The notes under the pieces were generated by a model that saw only the letters and a program-made list of their open reading frames with translations, made no database searches and was not told where the DNA came from. 6,132 bases of DNA, taken from positions 1-6,132 of the forward strand of contig CAYPMT010000131.1 in the NCBI GenBank assembly GCA_964411875.1, in the 5' to 3' direction. The DNA is from Aliikangiella sp964411875. GTDB lineage: Bacteria; Pseudomonadota; Gammaproteobacteria; Enterobacterales; Kangiellaceae. Made by a program: the position numbers and the translations under genes. Below, one piece after another: positions 5,944 to 6,132 of the stretch. The first letter of the stretch is position 1. Each line of letters starts with the position of its first letter.

Positions 5944-6132
5944 TCAGTCTTTAAACTCTATTTCTAAACGAAGTATTAGGCCGGTTATAAATTTTCTTTC
6001 AGTAAAGTCTGGCTCTCTTAACCATAAAAACTCTGGCTCTATTTCAAAAAAAAGCCATTTAACCGGTAATTGCTTACGATAACGAAAAGCTAAACGATAC
6101 AAATAAATATCATAATCATAAGCAAGCCGACC
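5944..6132 (-). CDS. C-terminal fragment of a probable outer-membrane beta-barrel-like protein (partial)
   Basis: An open frame enters from the window's right end and stops at a TGA (5946-5944), giving the last 62 residues of a protein. The fragment alternates hydrophobic and polar residues, is rich in aromatics (YDYDIYLYRLAF, KWLFFEIEPEFLW), and ends in GLILRLEIEFKD. This pattern fits terminal strands of an outer-membrane barrel, with the last aromatic (Phe60) two residues before the end. The segment FFEIEPE...W.RE.DF also resembles the C-terminus of uncharacterised proteins I associate with marine gammaproteobacteria, but this is from memory and unverified. The start, signal peptide and most of the protein lie outside the window. 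It runs in the same direction as recA, 250 bp upstream of the recA ATG. Function unknown. Confidence 0.6.
   Translation of the reverse strand, partial: GRLAYDYDIYLYRLAFRYRKQLPVKWLFFEIEPEFLWLREPDFTERKFITGLILRLEIEFKD

Noticed and set aside
5933..5947. CTG-N9-CAG, resembling a LexA box
   Set aside because: The spacer is one base short of CTG-N10-CAG, it overlaps the end of the upstream gene, and it is about 240 bp from the recA start, far from the promoter.
6008..6040. Direct repeat TCTGGCTCT (6008-6016 and 6032-6040)
   Set aside because: It falls in codons for a repeated EP-E/D-F motif of the partial gene, so it is more simply explained by protein sequence than by a mobile or regulatory repeat.

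Overview
The window looks like a low-G+C gammaproteobacterial chromosome, possibly marine. The main evidence is a canonical RecA with a gammaproteobacterial N-terminus (MDDNRKQAL...), plus a C-terminal gene fragment that resembles an outer-membrane beta-barrel. I cannot name a genus. All five genes lie on the minus strand, so transcription runs from high to low coordinates.

Layout in order of transcription: (1) 6132-5944, the last 62 codons of a gene that enters from outside the window, probably a beta-barrel-like protein. (2) 5943-5694, the recA regulatory region. It has a good -10 box (TATAGT), an AT-rich upstream stretch, and a perfect CTACTTG-N10-CAAGTAG palindrome covering the spacer and -35 zone. 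I see no canonical CTGT-N8-ACAG LexA box. (3) 5693-4656, recA, closed by a 10-bp-stem hairpin at 4630-4602. recX does not follow. (4) 4601-4401, a roughly 200-bp gap carrying repeated TAGTCTATC-like 9-mers and a candidate promoter. (5) 4400-113, a tight three-gene operon: a heme-oxygenase-fold non-heme diiron oxidase (HDO), a class I SAM methyltransferase overlapping it by 11 bp, and, after a 24-bp gap, a 902-residue protein fusing an ANL adenylation domain, a carrier domain and an alpha/beta-hydrolase (thioesterase-like) domain. (6) 112-1, a non-coding end with a spaced inverted repeat.

The three-gene operon is the most interesting part. It reads as a minimal small-molecule pathway. The adenylation domain would activate a carboxylic acid and load it on the fused carrier. 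The HDO would oxidise (desaturate, hydroxylate, cleave or N-oxygenate) either the tethered acid or a free precursor. The methyltransferase would modify the product, and the hydrolase-like domain would release it or pass it to an acceptor. There is no condensation, ketosynthase or reductase domain, and no transporter or resistance gene in view. I do not recognise this as a named pathway. The substrate and product are unknown, and the order of steps is inference from domain content alone.
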